NCBI RefSeq assembly: GCF_028858725.1
Contig: NC_084775.1
Coordinates: 15,025,597 to 15,089,596 of the forward strand
Reading direction: 5' to 3'
DNA: 64,000 nucleotides
From: Colius striatus
Taxonomy: Eukaryota; Chordata; Aves; Coliiformes; Coliidae
Shown here: in pieces, positions 1-34,100 of the stretch
How positions within the stretch are numbered: the stretch's first letter is position 1
Layout of the letters: each line of letters starts with the position of its first letter
Program-made: the position numbers and the translations under genes
Notes under the pieces: generated by a model
Databases searched by the model: none
The model's input: the letters and a program-made list of their open reading frames with translations, nothing else
What the model was told of the DNA's origin: nothing

Positions 1-734
1 TGGGCTACTGGTACAAGCCCAAAGCATCCAGGCATGGGAATGTCTTGAGAAGGAACCACCACACAAGCCACACTGTCAGTGTTTCCCAGAGCACAGCTTA
101 GCCCCAGTCACCTCATCTACAACAGACTGTGACGCTCCAGCTGCTTCCCCATTGGAGGCTGAGCAAACCCCGTTAGGACTGGTTTTCTTTTTGGACTAAG
201 TTTTCCCTCTTTTAAATCATGTGACATGGAGGCCAAGGAATTAAAAGACAATGAAGGACGTTAAGTCCTGTTAGTAAACATCACTAAAATGAAGAACACA
301 ATCAAACAACCATTACCTTTATATGAAAATGTAATTTTTGCAGTTCAACAGCCAGTCTAAGGTGAGGTTTTGTCCTCATTGCAACAGTAAGAGGAACATG
401 CACTGGCCCTGCTGTTCCACAGGGCAAAGTCAGCACAACCTAAACCCAAATACATCTCTGCACTGCAGCAAGACTCCCTGAATTTTTGTCTAAGCAGCTG
501 GACTGGCCTGTTTTACTTCCAGCTCTCTGTAGAACATTACTTAGAAAATGGTTTCCCCTAAAGGCAGCACAAGAGAAAGCACCTGGCCTGACTTCACAGC
601 AAAGCAGATTAGTGGCTGAGCAGCATCCTGTGACATCAACTGGTCAATGTGAGATACCCCTGGCTCAAGCAAAAGCTTCCAGCACAGAAATACTGCAGAG
701 CCCCTGAGAGAGTCAAGAGACACTCCTGATTTAC
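1..734 (-). other. RPL6: RPL6 intron 4, partial
   Basis: Non-coding sequence following the exon 4 donor at 734. I checked it for the next eL6 exon and saw none. I see no recognisable repeat or snoRNA, although a box C/D or H/ACA RNA would be hard to exclude by eye. Confidence 0.7.
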
Positions 735-878
735 CTTGCCTCGGTGACGACCGGTCAGAAGGATCAGCACAGTTCCTGGGGTAATAGAGGTCCGCAGCCG
801 CCTCTTGTGCTCGCAAAAGGGCTTCTTGCCGTGACTCAAGAGCTTGCGAGGAACATCTTCAGTGGGATAGTATCTGGG
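735..878 (-). CDS. RPL6: RPL6 exon 4
   Basis: This 144-nt exon encodes 48 residues from [14 protein letters not shown] to LLTGRHRGK. It has a TTAG acceptor at 880-879 and an AAG|GTAAAT donor at 735/734, in phase 0 at both ends. The [18 protein letters not shown] segment is the KOW-like core of eL6. It is the last RPL6 exon inside the window. Confidence 0.95.
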
Positions 879-2034
879 CTAAGAGGAAGAGCAAATGTTG
901 CATCACCCTGTACCCCACAGGGCACAAATCTTTCATTGTTTAGATTCTTCCTTGCTTAGAGATACTGTTTCCTTAAAAACAGCCTTTCTCAAAGACTTTT
1001 TCTTGATGCAACCAGCACTTAAGAGACTCACAGAATGGTTTCAGCTGGGAGAGACCTTTAAGCTCACAGAGTCCAGCCTTTGTCCCAGCCCTATCACCCA
1101 GCAGGCCATTTCCCTCAGTGCAACACCCACCTGGCTCTGAAACCCCTCCAGGGACAGTGACTCCAGCACCTCCCTGGGCAGCCCCTTCCAATGCCTCACA
1201 ACCCTGGCAGCAAAGAAATTCCTCCTCATATCCAGCCTGAACCTCCCCTGGCACAACTTGAGGCTGTTTCCTCTTATGCTGTTGCTTCATGAACTTCAGG
1301 AAACACCAAGTGTTTTCTGTACAATTCTGCAACAGTTAAGAGTCGAGACCAGCACAGGCTTCCAATCCCATGCTAGGGACAGCAGAACCCTTCTCTAACT
1401 TCTGCTCTACTAACTCTTCTTTCAATTATCACCCTCCCCAGAGCACAACCATCACTGGGTCTTTATCTCAAGGAGATAACTGCCAACTGTTCCGTGGAGC
1501 ATGACACAGGCTGGGGCTGCTGCACTGCCCAGCCCCAGAGATGCACCATCTCACCCCAGGCTACACACACAGCTTCACACTGGGACCATCCCAGCCCCTT
1601 CTCTTACCATTTTGCGGATCTTAACCACGCGGCTGCCTCCGTTCTTGTCTCCACCCACTGGCTTGGTGATGGTTGCACGGGGCTTTTCTTTCTTTTTCTT
1701 TTCTATCTGTAGGCAAAGAAAAGGGAAAAGGATGCCATTTAAAACCGAAGCTGTCACGAAAAACCCCACAGCTGTTTGAACACAGCACCCGATGTCCCAC
1801 CTTTGTTTCTGGAGCGGTGTACTTGCGCTTGTACAGAGCCTTTCTGGCATACATGGCAGAGCGGGAGTACCTCCCGATCCCCCGCGCCAGGACAGGGTTA
1901 CGGCTGGCATGATGCCTCTTAACCTTCTTCTTCTCACCCCCTTCCTTCTGACTTGGTTTCTTCTCACCAGCCTTTTTCTGGGCTGGCTTTTTCTCTGCAG
2001 GCTTTTTCTCAGCGGCTGCCTTCTCACCCGCCAT
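735..2034 (-). CDS. RPL6: RPL6 (ribosomal protein eL6), 5' part of the coding region, cut by the left edge
   Basis: Three coding exons (2034-1801, 1706-1608, 878-735) splice in phase 0 to give the first 159 residues of eL6, a protein of the large (60S) cytosolic ribosomal subunit. The start is the ATG at 2034, directly after an acceptor AG at 2036-2035. The Lys/Ala/Glu-rich N-terminal tail (residues 1-43) is low in conservation; from [20 protein letters not shown] onward the match to vertebrate eL6 is close, through [10 protein letters not shown] to LLTGRHRGK. The human protein has 288 residues, so about 45% is missing; the next human residues (starting RVVFLKQL) are not found between 1 and 734, so that exon lies outside the window. 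It lies head to head with PTPN11. Assignment is from remembered family sequence; confidence is very high. Confidence 0.97.
1018..1310 (-). mobile_element. CR1 LINE 3' fragment inside RPL6 intron 3
   Basis: Read on the plus strand, the stretch starts at the CR1 3' end (cacagaatggtttcagctgg) and runs through the usual CR1 phrases, such as ctccctgggcagccccttcc and caaagaaattcctcctcata, to about 1310. The element is therefore 5'-truncated and in the same sense as RPL6 (minus). It carries no reverse transcriptase sequence. It fills much of the 729-nt intron between exons 3 and 4. Confidence 0.88.
1608..1706 (-). CDS. RPL6: RPL6 exon 3
   Basis: This 99-nt exon encodes 33 residues beginning [20 protein letters not shown] and ending VVKIRKM. 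It has a CTACAG acceptor at 1708-1707 and an ATG|GTAAGAG donor at 1608/1607. Both ends are in phase 0. The short intron to exon 2 is 94 nt. Confidence 0.95.
1801..2034 (-). CDS. RPL6: RPL6 exon 2 (first coding exon)
   Basis: This exon encodes residues 1-78. The acceptor is CCACAG just upstream of the ATG, so coding begins at the first base of the exon. The donor is AAAG|GTGGGA at 1801/1800. It carries the lysine-rich tail, with imperfect AEKKP-type repeats typical of eL6, then the conserved [20 protein letters not shown] block. Confidence 0.96.
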
Positions 2035-2645
2035 CTGTGGATCCAAATGAAACAGAAACCCCGACTCGTTACAAAGCCTGCACAACAGCCAACGTCAGCG
2101 CCATCCTTTACACCATCATCCCTCTCTTACAGCCACAACGCTGCAGAGGCAAAAGCCACTCCGTTTGCTGCACACCCATCCGGAACGCAAAACGCTCCGT
2201 CCCGCGGCTCCCACCGGGCACATCCAAACCTTCCCATGGAAGCCCAAGCAAACACACACGCCCGCGAGGCGCCCGCAGCCAGCCTGGGCTCGGGCCTACC
2301 CCAGCCCCGCCAGAGCTACCGCGGGGCTACGCCGTCACTCCCCGGCCTAACACGGCTCAGCCCAGCCGAGGCTTCCAGCTCCAACCCGGCTCCCCACCCC
2401 TAGCTAGATGCCGGCGCTCTCTGGCCTGCTTGTCACGGCCCAGCCACGGCCTGGCCTGGCCGGCGGCGGCTAAACCTCCCGCGCCGCTCCGCCCCTGCCC
2501 CCATATCTGCCCCCGGGCCCCATCGCCGTCTGCCCGAGGGCACCGAGCCAGGCTCTTGAGCTCGGCACAGCCACCCGAGGGCAGATGGAGGCGGATGGCA
2601 GCCGCCGGCTCGCAGCCCTGCCTGCCGCCGCTCCGCCATTCTTAC

Positions 2646-2698
2646 CTTCCGGGGACGGAAAGGAACCTACATCCGGCTGCAAGGCGGCTAAAGAGAGG
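2646..2698 (-). other. RPL6: RPL6 non-coding exon 1 (5' UTR), start approximate
   Basis: A strong minus-strand donor, GGAAG|GTAAGA, lies at 2646/2645, about 0.6 kb upstream of the coding exon; a 5' UTR exon separate from the ATG exon is the known RPL6 layout. The start is uncertain. A pyrimidine stretch, CCTCTCTTT, begins at 2698, and a shorter one, CCTTTCC, near 2663; either could be the terminal oligopyrimidine start that places ribosomal protein mRNAs under mTOR/LARP1 control. Confidence 0.7.
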
Positions 2699-2706
2699 CT
2701 GGCGTC

Positions 2707-2714
2707 TGATGTCA
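2707..2714. promoter_or_regulatory. CRE/ATF-like site upstream of RPL6 exon 1
   Basis: TGATGTCA differs by one base from the palindromic CRE (TGACGTCA). It lies 10-20 bp upstream of the likely RPL6 start and next to the ZNF143-type site. The assignment is by motif only. Confidence 0.45.
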
Positions 2715-2730
2715 CCGCGTCCTCCGCGGG

Positions 2731-2749
2731 GCACGCTGGGACTTGTAGT
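2731..2749 (-). promoter_or_regulatory. ZNF143/THAP11-type (SBS) promoter site
   Basis: The minus strand reads ACTACAAGTCCCAGCGTGC, a near match to the known ACTACAATTCCCAGAATGC motif bound by ZNF143 and THAP11 at CpG-island promoters, often bidirectional ones. It sits about 35 bp upstream of the RPL6 start region, where it could act on both genes. Binding is inferred from the motif alone. Confidence 0.75.
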
Positions 2750-3113
2750 CCAGGCGGGCCCGGCTGCGCCCAGGGCAGCAGCGGGTCACCCGCGGAAGCG
2801 GCACCGGACACCCGCGTCCCGCCGCCGTGGGGGCTCCGGGGTGGCCGGGGGCTGCGGCCCCGCTGCTCGCGGTGCTGCTGCTCGCTCGACACTCTCCTCC
2901 AGCTCGGGGCACGGCCGAGGTAAGGCTCCGCGCCGCCTTTTGCCCTGCCCGCCTTCGCGGGACGAGGCTCCGCTGCTCCGCCGGCGGGTGCCCCCGGGGC
3001 CGCTGGGGCGGGCCGAGCCCCCCCGCGCTGCCCGGGCCGCGGCAGTCCCGGTGCCGGTACACCGCCGCCGCGGGCCGTTGCCAGGCGGGGCCGGGCTGGC
3101 TGTCGCAGGCCGA

Positions 3114-3134
3114 TGACGCGCGGGCGGGTGACGC
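3114..3134 (+). promoter_or_regulatory. Two TGACGC half-CRE sites upstream of PTPN11
   Basis: TGACGC occurs at 3114-3119 and again at 3129-3134, 15 bp apart, within GC-box-like sequence (GGGCGG at 3122, GGGCGG at 3137). They lie about 180 bp upstream of the PTPN11 ATG and are plausible core-promoter elements. No transcription start can be fixed from the sequence. Confidence 0.4.
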
Positions 3135-3309
3135 AGGGCGGGCCGCGCCGCTCCGTGCGCCTCCGGGGCCTGAGGCGGCCGTTGTTCACGCTCCCTTCGG
3201 GACGCCCGTAGGCCGCGGCCCGCGCCGGGGGGGACCCTCCCCTATGTGAGAAGCGGCCGTCGAGGGGAGCGGCCGAGCGCACTGTGACCCGCCAGTGCCG
3301 CGAGAGAAA

Positions 3310-26293
<22,984 letters not shown>

Positions 26294-26327
26294 GAAGATG
26301 TACAGAGATTTCCATGCAGAAAGGCAG
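26294..26327 (+). other. PTPN11: PTPN11 3' UTR, first segment
   Basis: The 34 nt between the stop codon and the exon 15 donor (GCAG|GTATGT). The human gene has the same layout, a 3' UTR intron just after the stop. The junction is under 50 nt from the stop, so it should not trigger nonsense-mediated decay. Confidence 0.75.
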
Positions 26328-27137
26328 GTATGTATTTTCAGGAGTATCAGCCTGGTGCTTTGGCTTTTGGTCTCGTGTCCTGATTCACCAATGGCCTAAG
26401 TTTCAGGAGGCTGAGATTCTGTGTGTTAGCAAAAAATGAGGAGCAACTACAGTCTGAACTTGCCATCACTTTCTTTTAAAAGTGATCTTCCCTCTTGGTT
26501 GGTGATCAGGATTTATGAGCATCTAAAGAGACTCAAAGAACACTTAATCTCATGCTCAGCCTCATTAAAGATCTGGTGAGCAAAGTTGCTGCTGTGCCTG
26601 TGTGGTGTGAGCAGTGGGGGTGGGATTGTTGGTGGACCAGTGTAAACTGAATCCTTGCTTTTGCCAGGACAGAAAAGAAAACTCTGTGTGTGTGTGTGTG
26701 TGTGTAGATAGGCTGATAGATTATTAGCTATAAGTTTATCTGATACTTTGATTAATGGCCTATGAATACAGCAAAGAGACACCTTTGAACTTGAGGTGTC
26801 TTCAATCAACAACTTCTTTTAGATTCTAATCTAAAGCCTTTTGTCATCCTTTCTCCTCCTTTTGAAAGCCCTCAGAAATCCTGTTTTCCCTTTTTGGTGT
26901 GGTAACTGTAGATGTGTCTCATCCATTTAGTCCAGGAACCACCTTCAAGTTCATACACAACCTCACACAGTTTGTAAGCGAGTACCATGCTGTCTGTAAG
27001 CAAGGCTTGAGCCACCTGCTTGAGTTTAAGACTTAAAGTCAAACTTGAGCACTTGTGTATACTATCAGGATAAGAAATAACTGCTGGCTTTTGTTTTCCT
27101 GAGTAATCATTCCTTTTCTTGTCCCTTCCTTCCCCAG

Positions 27138-30100
27138 AAATGACTGTGGTTTTTAGAAAGGTCAAGAAAGAGATGGAAGAAGCTTCATGAGAACAGTGAA
27201 CTCTGAGGGCTTGGTACCTTTTTATTTACAGTTTTCATCCTTCAACAGTAGGCAAAACTCAAGACCACCTAAAGATTGTTTCTGTGTCTTCTCTCCAGTA
27301 CCTGATTTACAATTGCTCGTTTTCCAAATAAAAGGAAATCCTTTCTACAATGTAGACAACTACTTTGTAGAGCCAGTTTTGAACCCCACAAACTGTTGGA
27401 CTGTCATCCATTTGTGTTTTTAAGTAGTGTTTTTGTTTCACAGTATGGCTGTTAGTTGGGTTTGTTCCTTCTTTGAGCAGTTGTGGGATTTGGTTGGGTG
27501 TTTTTTTTTTGGGGGGGGTGGTGGGAGAGCAAAGGTAGAGATAAATCCATTACACTCATGTAAAATACTGATGGGAACAATACTTGATTGTTTGAAAACA
27601 GTAGATCACCAGCATGACTAGAATCAGCTCCATGATAAAATTAGTCCTAATACATTTCAACCTCTGCCTGAGTTTCCTGGGGGTGAGCAGTTACTGGTGT
27701 GAAGGTGCTTTTTGTGATAGCTGATGGCTTTGATTATGACTCAGCTGAGTGGCTGGATGGGCTGGTTTGGAATCATTACCCCAAAGCAGCCCTTACATCA
27801 AACAAAATTGATTAGAGGTGATCCCTACCCAAACCAGGAGTTGACTGCATCTCTCTGAGGACATGGTGGCCTGGCAGTTTGAGGACACTGTGTCACTTTG
27901 GCTGTGTTTGGCTGTTAGACAAGAGATTGAACTTGTAGAGTTGAGGTGTTGTTTTGAAAGTTGCATGATGATACAACATATTAAAACCAGGGAAACAAGT
28001 TGCCCACTGTGCAGGCTGCTACCTTGGTATAAGGTAACCCTCTTCCCCCTTCTCACGGGGAGGTGGGAGCCATTGAGCCTTCTGGGTTTCTCACTCGGGC
28101 CTTACGCCAGTGTCAGTGGCTGAATTAAAGCTGGGGGGGAAAGCAGTGCATGGAAGCTTGCTGTCCACTGAAATTGCCTTAGCTGAGAAGGGCAGGGCAG
28201 GCAGCAGGGCCAGCAGGCAGGTTTGGGTTTGTTTCAGCAGGCAGGAGCTGATTCCCCCTGGACCTGAAGTGCCTTTCCCAGCTGCGGTGAATTTGCTGTC
28301 CCGATCCACTGACACAGTCGCGGCCTCTGAAACCACTTGTGGTTGGTGTCAAGCAGACAAAGGCCTCTTCTAGAGACTCTGAAGTGAAGAACTGCTGTTA
28401 AGCTGCCAGTTAATTGGGTTTCCTCACTTTGCTACTTCCAATTACCTGGACCAGCAGCTCCCCTTGAAGCCATCAGCAGCTGCCTGTGTGTGTTAATGGC
28501 AGGATGGGCCCTGAGGAGCAGGTGCTGCTGGTGTCCCACCAGCCTCATTCCCCTCGCTTCTGGGGAAGTTCTGTGACTTAAGTGGTCTTAAGGAGTCATT
28601 GCCATTTTCATGCAGGAGCTGCAGATGGTGAATGCTGTGTTCAATTGCTGTGTGCAGGGCCAACAGAACTGCCTGACTGGCCTTACCAGGGCAATGATGC
28701 TAAAGCCTGGAGTGTAATTAATGCAGCTTGGTGAAAGGTGAAGTGGGAGGTGACTTTACCTTTCCCTGAGTGCTTTGCAAAATCAAATATTTGAACACTT
28801 TGAACTGAATGAAGGTGCTTCTTTAAGGTTAAGCAGAATTTTGCTACTTTGCCTCTTGTCCTTTGTGTCTTTTGAGGCTTTGGGTGGTTTTGTTTTGGGT
28901 TTTTTCCCCTTGAACTCCTGTCACCAGCACACCATAATCTATGTTTTAATGCCACAGCCTTATGCTCTAGTGACAAATAATTGTATCCTTTCTAGACCTA
29001 AAGTTCCTAGTCATGATGAGAGAGAGAAATCTCTGCCTTGGGTAGTGAGATACCTATTGCCTGCTTCCTCCCCTGGCCCTCTTCGTCCTGCTGCACAGGG
29101 ATCACTTGGAAGTGTTGCTATTTGTGAGGGGCAATTGGCAGCAAAATGTTTGCCTCAGACTTTGTGAGGAGTTAGACAAATTCTACACTTCATGGAATGC
29201 ATGTTCAGGTTGGGAGCTCTGCTGCACCAAACTGCCAAGTTCCAGAGAAATGAGAGAAGGGTCCTGAAGGAATCTGAACTGGGTGATGAACTCAGATAAT
29301 GAGACGTGTCTTAAAAGATTGACCTGTATAAGCAGCAATCAGTGGCCAATGTGCAGTTGCCTCTTGTGACCTCATTTGAGCTGTTTAGAACCTGCCACTG
29401 GAGGGGTTTTTCTTAATGTTTCTTATTTTCTTGGAGCCAGGGAATTCTTCCTGCAGAATGTGTGTGAATCTGGGGGGGAAGAAAGTCACCCAGAGGGGAA
29501 GGGAGTCCGAAAGATTGTGAATCAGTGCTCCTGTCAACAGGAGCATTGGGCCCTGCTGAATACCAAAGGGGAGACCTTGCAAAAGGAAATCTGTCTGCCT
29601 TTCATGCACCCAGGAGAGAGGGATGGATGGCTCTTAAGGCATGGTGTAAATCATTGGAAACGATGGCTGGGGTTTGTGACAGATGAAGCGAAACGTCCTT
29701 TGGTTGAGGGGAGATGGAGTGAGTGTGGGTTTCGTGTCTTTCTAGTGGGTATTTTTAGAGCATAGATGTTAAGCATTGATTGACAAGCTTTTGCTGTAGC
29801 AATGGAATGGAAAAGGGATGCAGTTCTGAAGTGTTCTGTTGCAGAAGACTTTATACCACAAGGGAAACTTTAACCCAGCTCCTAAGGCACAATAATTTCT
29901 GCCAGCGTGGATTTGCTGCAGACTTCATTGACTGAATGTTTGGCAGCATACACTTGAATTTCAGCTAACTGGTGTTAGGGCTGATTGGTTCTCCTATTAA
30001 TCCTGACCAAACTTTTACTTTTTCCTCTCAAGGTGTGTGTTTGGAACACAATTAACCAGGATGCAGCTAATGAAGCTACGAACCCCCTTTCCTTTGTTGT

Positions 30101-30622
30101 AGGGATGGGGGAAATGACAGCTGGCACTAAGGATGTGCTGTCAGGCTTTTGTTGGGGTTTTTTTCCTACCCACAACTTGATGATTTCAAATTAATTTGTA
30201 ATTCCTCCCCCTTAAATAGTGAAAGGTAATTAATGCTCCCCAGCCTGTTTATTTATGACATTATTGTGGTGATTTTGTTTATTACAGTACTAAAGACTAA
30301 TGAAAGAGGAGCCTCCGACTAGGTGCAGTAGACCTTGCATTTCTTATGTCTTTTTATTTTCCTGCAATGTATGAAGTATTGTACCAGAGTATTCAATGAA
30401 ATGTAATACTTTCTTCAAAAAGCAAAAAGCTCTGTGTCCTTTCAAAGGAACACTCTGAGGGTGTCAGCAGTTCGATGTGAATCGTGGAGGTGTCGATGAT
30501 GCGCTGTCCGTTACACGTCTGGTGTTTCAAAGGACTCACCCTGTTGCCTTTTTGCCCACATGCATTCTGTAGACCATTTACAAATCTGTCAAGATGTGAC
30601 ATTAAAATGATAGCTCATGTCT
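27138..30622 (+). other. PTPN11: PTPN11 exon 16: long 3' UTR
   Basis: A TTCCTTCCCCAG acceptor at 27136-27137 opens the last exon. About 200 nt in, the stretch around 27335-27365 (tctacaatgtagacaact) matches a segment I recall from the human PTPN11 3' UTR. The block from about 30,355 to 30,607 (for example cattctgtagaccatttaca) also looks like the conserved end of that UTR. That gives a UTR of about 3.5 kb, close to the human length. An AATAAA at 27327-27332 could give a very short alternative UTR but precedes a conserved block. The borders are inferred. Confidence 0.7.
30601..30606 (+). terminator. PTPN11: PTPN11 poly(A) signal (ATTAAA)
   Basis: ATTAAA is followed after about 25 nt by a strongly GT-rich stretch at 30631-30680 (tggtggttgtccattgtttt and tggtattggtgggtgt), the usual downstream element for cleavage. 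Cleavage is expected near 30620-30628. A second candidate AATAAA lies at 30791-30796 but has a weaker GT-rich element after it. Confidence 0.7.
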
Positions 30623-30894
30623 AGAAATATTGGTGGTTGTCCATTGTTTTCTGTGCTGGTATTGGTGGGTGTCGGTTCCAGCTGCTCTGCTTGCCGCCTC
30701 GTGGGTTTTCTTGCTGCGAAGCTGTTCTCAGAAGTAGGAGCAGATGTGTAACAGCAGGGCTTCAGGGAGAGGGACATCTGAAACACAAAGAAATAAAAGT
30801 CATTTTCTTAAGCTGGTTTGTTGGTTACTCTGTTCTGCAGCTTGCAGTCAGGCCAGGGGCTGGTGCATGGGCACTCGTCCTAAGCTTGGAACTG

Positions 30895-31103
30895 GAACAC
30901 AGGAGCTTCCACTGGAACGTGAGGGGAAACTGGTGCTGAGGTGAGGGAGCCCTGTGCCAGGCTGCCCAGGGAGGGTGTGGAGGCTCCTCAGGTTCCACAT
31001 TCCTGTGCCCCCTGAGTGAGGGGAACCTGCTTTAGCAGGGGTTGGGCTGGAGCAGCTCTGCAGGGCCCTTCCCACCCCCACCATGCTGGGATTCCGAGCA
31101 GCG
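30895..31103 (+). mobile_element. CR1 LINE 3' fragment
   Basis: The plus-strand text follows the CR1 3' UTR: cttccactggaacgtgaggg, ggctgcccagggagggtgtg, gaacctgctttagcaggggt, then cccttcccacccccaccatg at the 3' end. It lies about 270 bp beyond the PTPN11 poly(A) site and is 5'-truncated. Confidence 0.92.
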
Positions 31104-34100
31104 CTGCTGAGCACCTGTGGGGTGTGATGCTGGGGGACAGTTGTCCCTCCCCAGAGCCAGGGGAGCAAAGCTGGGCTTAAATAGGATGCTGATGAGCTTT
31201 TAGCTTCCTGTTGCTGTCAGGTGCCTGCCCTGGGGGCAGTTCTGCCTCTCCCCTTCACCCTGGGTGGCCTTTGTGCTGGCATCCTGTGCATGTGCCCCTG
31301 TGCTGGCTGCAGCCTCCTGCTTCCCCTGTCCTGCTCCACCACCCAACAATTCACCTCCATTGTTTCTCTCCTGATTTTTTTTAGCTTGGTGTGGAACCTC
31401 CTCAAAATTGGGATGAGGGTCAGCTGCTTTTTTTGCTAATTGAGTCACATTTAACTGGGGATGGAAGGATGATCTTTTTCTGTCCATGTCACACTTCTCT
31501 GCAACCAGTTCTGCAGCGAGGCAGAAGCAAGCTGTTGCTCTCACTCCTGCTGCTCCTTCCTTCCACATCTTTCATCTCTCGTGCCATTTCCAGGGCTCTG
31601 CTGTTTCCTGAGATCCTTTTACCACCAGCACCACGCAGTGACTCAAAAGAGGGCTGGATGCTTTGAAAAGGAGCTGTGTTGCACCCCAGGCTCCTTTCTG
31701 CCAGCTGCTGCTGCTGCACTTCAAAAGCTGTCAAAAGTTCTAGCACTGTAGACCCTTCCAAAAATGTCATGTCCTACCTGGTCTCTGGGCTGGAGCAGAA
31801 GGGTGCACATGTGCCCATGAGTATCACATGTTGGTCTGATTTTAGGTCCAGGAGCACTGCTTTGTCTTTCTGAAGGCAGCTGGGAATGTTGCCACCAGGT
31901 ATGTTGTTACTGATCCTCAGAGCCAAGGCAGCCTGTGGGGCTTTGTAACAGGGCAGGGGGTTGGGATTGGAAGGGAAGGTTCCATGAAGCATTAGCCCTT
32001 TAGTCCCACTCTTGGGGCTGAGCAGTGGAAGCTCAGCTGAGCCACCCTGCATCAGCTTTTCAGGATGTAAACGCCATGTGTTGGAGCACAGACAGCATGA
32101 GCAGTGCTGGAGCCAACACCAGCTCAATCTGTAGGACAACAAGCTTAATCCCAAGGCAAGGGCCAAGCTTGGACATAATCTACTGACATGGCAGGAAGGA
32201 GACAAAGCCCCACAGCTGGAGCCTCAGCAGAGCCACGTGGAAGCTGCATTCCAAGGAGGGCAGGAGCTGTGTGGAGCAGCTGGCTGGGAAGGAGATGATC
32301 CTGCACAGTAAGCTTGATTGATTGGGTATTTATGAATGCATCTACCACTTTGCATCCCTCTCTGCATAGCAATGGCTTTAGAAGCTGTCTGAGGATTGTG
32401 GAGGGAGGGAGACTGCTCTAGCAAGGGTTGAAGGTGATGTGGTGCCACTTGCAGCCCCTCCTGCCCTCCCCTAGGCTGCTGTGTTGCCTTTGCCCTGTGT
32501 GGGTAAAGCAGGAGGAGAATTTATTCTCATGGTGCTCTGGGTGTTTATCCAGACCTTGGATGGTCAGATGTCACTCAAGGACAAGTTTATCTCCACAAAA
32601 CCTTGAAACTTCCTCTGACACTCCTTCAGCAGCAGCTCCAGTGCAGGAAGGGTTTGGGTTGTGCTGCCCTTCTCATCCTCTGAAGTTGTCCTTCAGTCAA
32701 CCTATTTGTTGTTTCCAAAGAGAACAGTTTTTTCCAGCACACCTCTCTTGGCAGAACTGGTGCAAATGGGGTTCCAGGGCAGCAGTTCTTGTTTGATGGC
32801 CCTGTGTGTTGGGTCTGGTGCTGCTTTTGAAGCCTCCACGTGTTCGTCCCTTTGCCTGGGGTCACCCTCAAGCCCTCTGCTTGGACTTTGAGTCTCTGAA
32901 ACCTTCCTTTGCCTTGAGCTGTGGCCTGAGGCACAAACATGGACCTATTTTTTCCCCCATTTTGTGATGGTAGAGAAAGATGCCTTCAAAGGATCCTTAA
33001 TATGCTGATTGCTTCCACTTTTCCCTCAGGAGTGAGACTCAGCATAACAATTCAGAGATCAAAACGTTTTGTTGGGGGGGAAAAACCCCAATCCCAGCTC
33101 TCCCAGTGAACAGCTCTGAGTGGTGGAGGGGCTGCCACATTATTAGAACACATCATCTTGACAGCTCCCTGTTTCTCTTGACTCCATGTGGGTTTGCTCC
33201 TGATGGAGGAAAGGTCTTTGGATATGCTGCTGCTGTTCTCAGGTTCCTTCTTTGTGTGATGGGCTGTGGAGTGGGAGGGGGAGGGACTCTCCAGTCTCTC
33301 CTGTGCAAGAAAATCAGGCTGGAAGGTGCTGTGATTCCTTCTGGTCTCTTCACAGTGCAGTGTCTGAGCTCTGTTATGACAGCAGTCCTTAATTTTATAG
33401 CCCCATGAAGGCCCTGTGTGTATTTACAACTATGAATGGTGGCTAAAGAGACAGCAGGTGCTGTATGAGGAACAAGAGAGAGAAATAAGATGTAAGTGGT
33501 GGCTTTTTCCAACTGCTTGATCTCCTTTTATCCCATGTGTTGAAGGTTTCGTGCTTGCAGAGCGAGTGAGGGTCCTTTGGGAGGAAGAGCATGGCTCTGC
33601 CCTTCCTGGGGGGCTGCCTGGTCCAGATGGATTGTGCTTGCCATTTCAGATACCTCTGACTGCAGCAGTCCTGGCTTGGGCTGTACCTGTTTGGGCACCC
33701 TGGCAAGGGGTGTCCCTTGGCAGCCTGTGCTTTGTGTCCAGCCCTGCCCGTGGACACGTCCTCTGCTGCTTTCTGTGTGCTCCTGGCGTCCTTTAACAGC
33801 AGCTGATGCTTCTTGTAGCACCATCCTCATTGAGCACAGCAGAAAGCAGCTTTAACTGGGCTGTTCTTTTGTGCAGCCAGCCAGCCTGCCCAGGACTTCT
33901 CTGTGCTTTGCAACTCTTTCCCCCAGCAGCAGCACGACCCGAGTGTGGCTGCTGCCCCACGCCGGTGTCGCTGTGAGCTCTCGCCTCAGTCTCCCAGAGT
34001 CCTGGTGTTGGTCACAGACATTTGCAGCGACTCCTGGCGCTGCAATTAACAGTAATTAACAGCCTTTCTGCACGTTGCAGTCAGTTGCTGGTGGCTCAGG

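Noticed and set aside
1953..3116. 387-codon plus-strand open frame antisense to RPL6
   Set aside because: It overlaps the RPL6 coding exon and the CpG island; Pro/Arg/Ala-rich by composition only, with no domain.
27327..27332. AATAAA as the main PTPN11 poly(A) signal
   Set aside because: A block resembling the human 3' UTR follows it, and the downstream sequence lacks a clear GT-rich element near it; at best a minor alternative.
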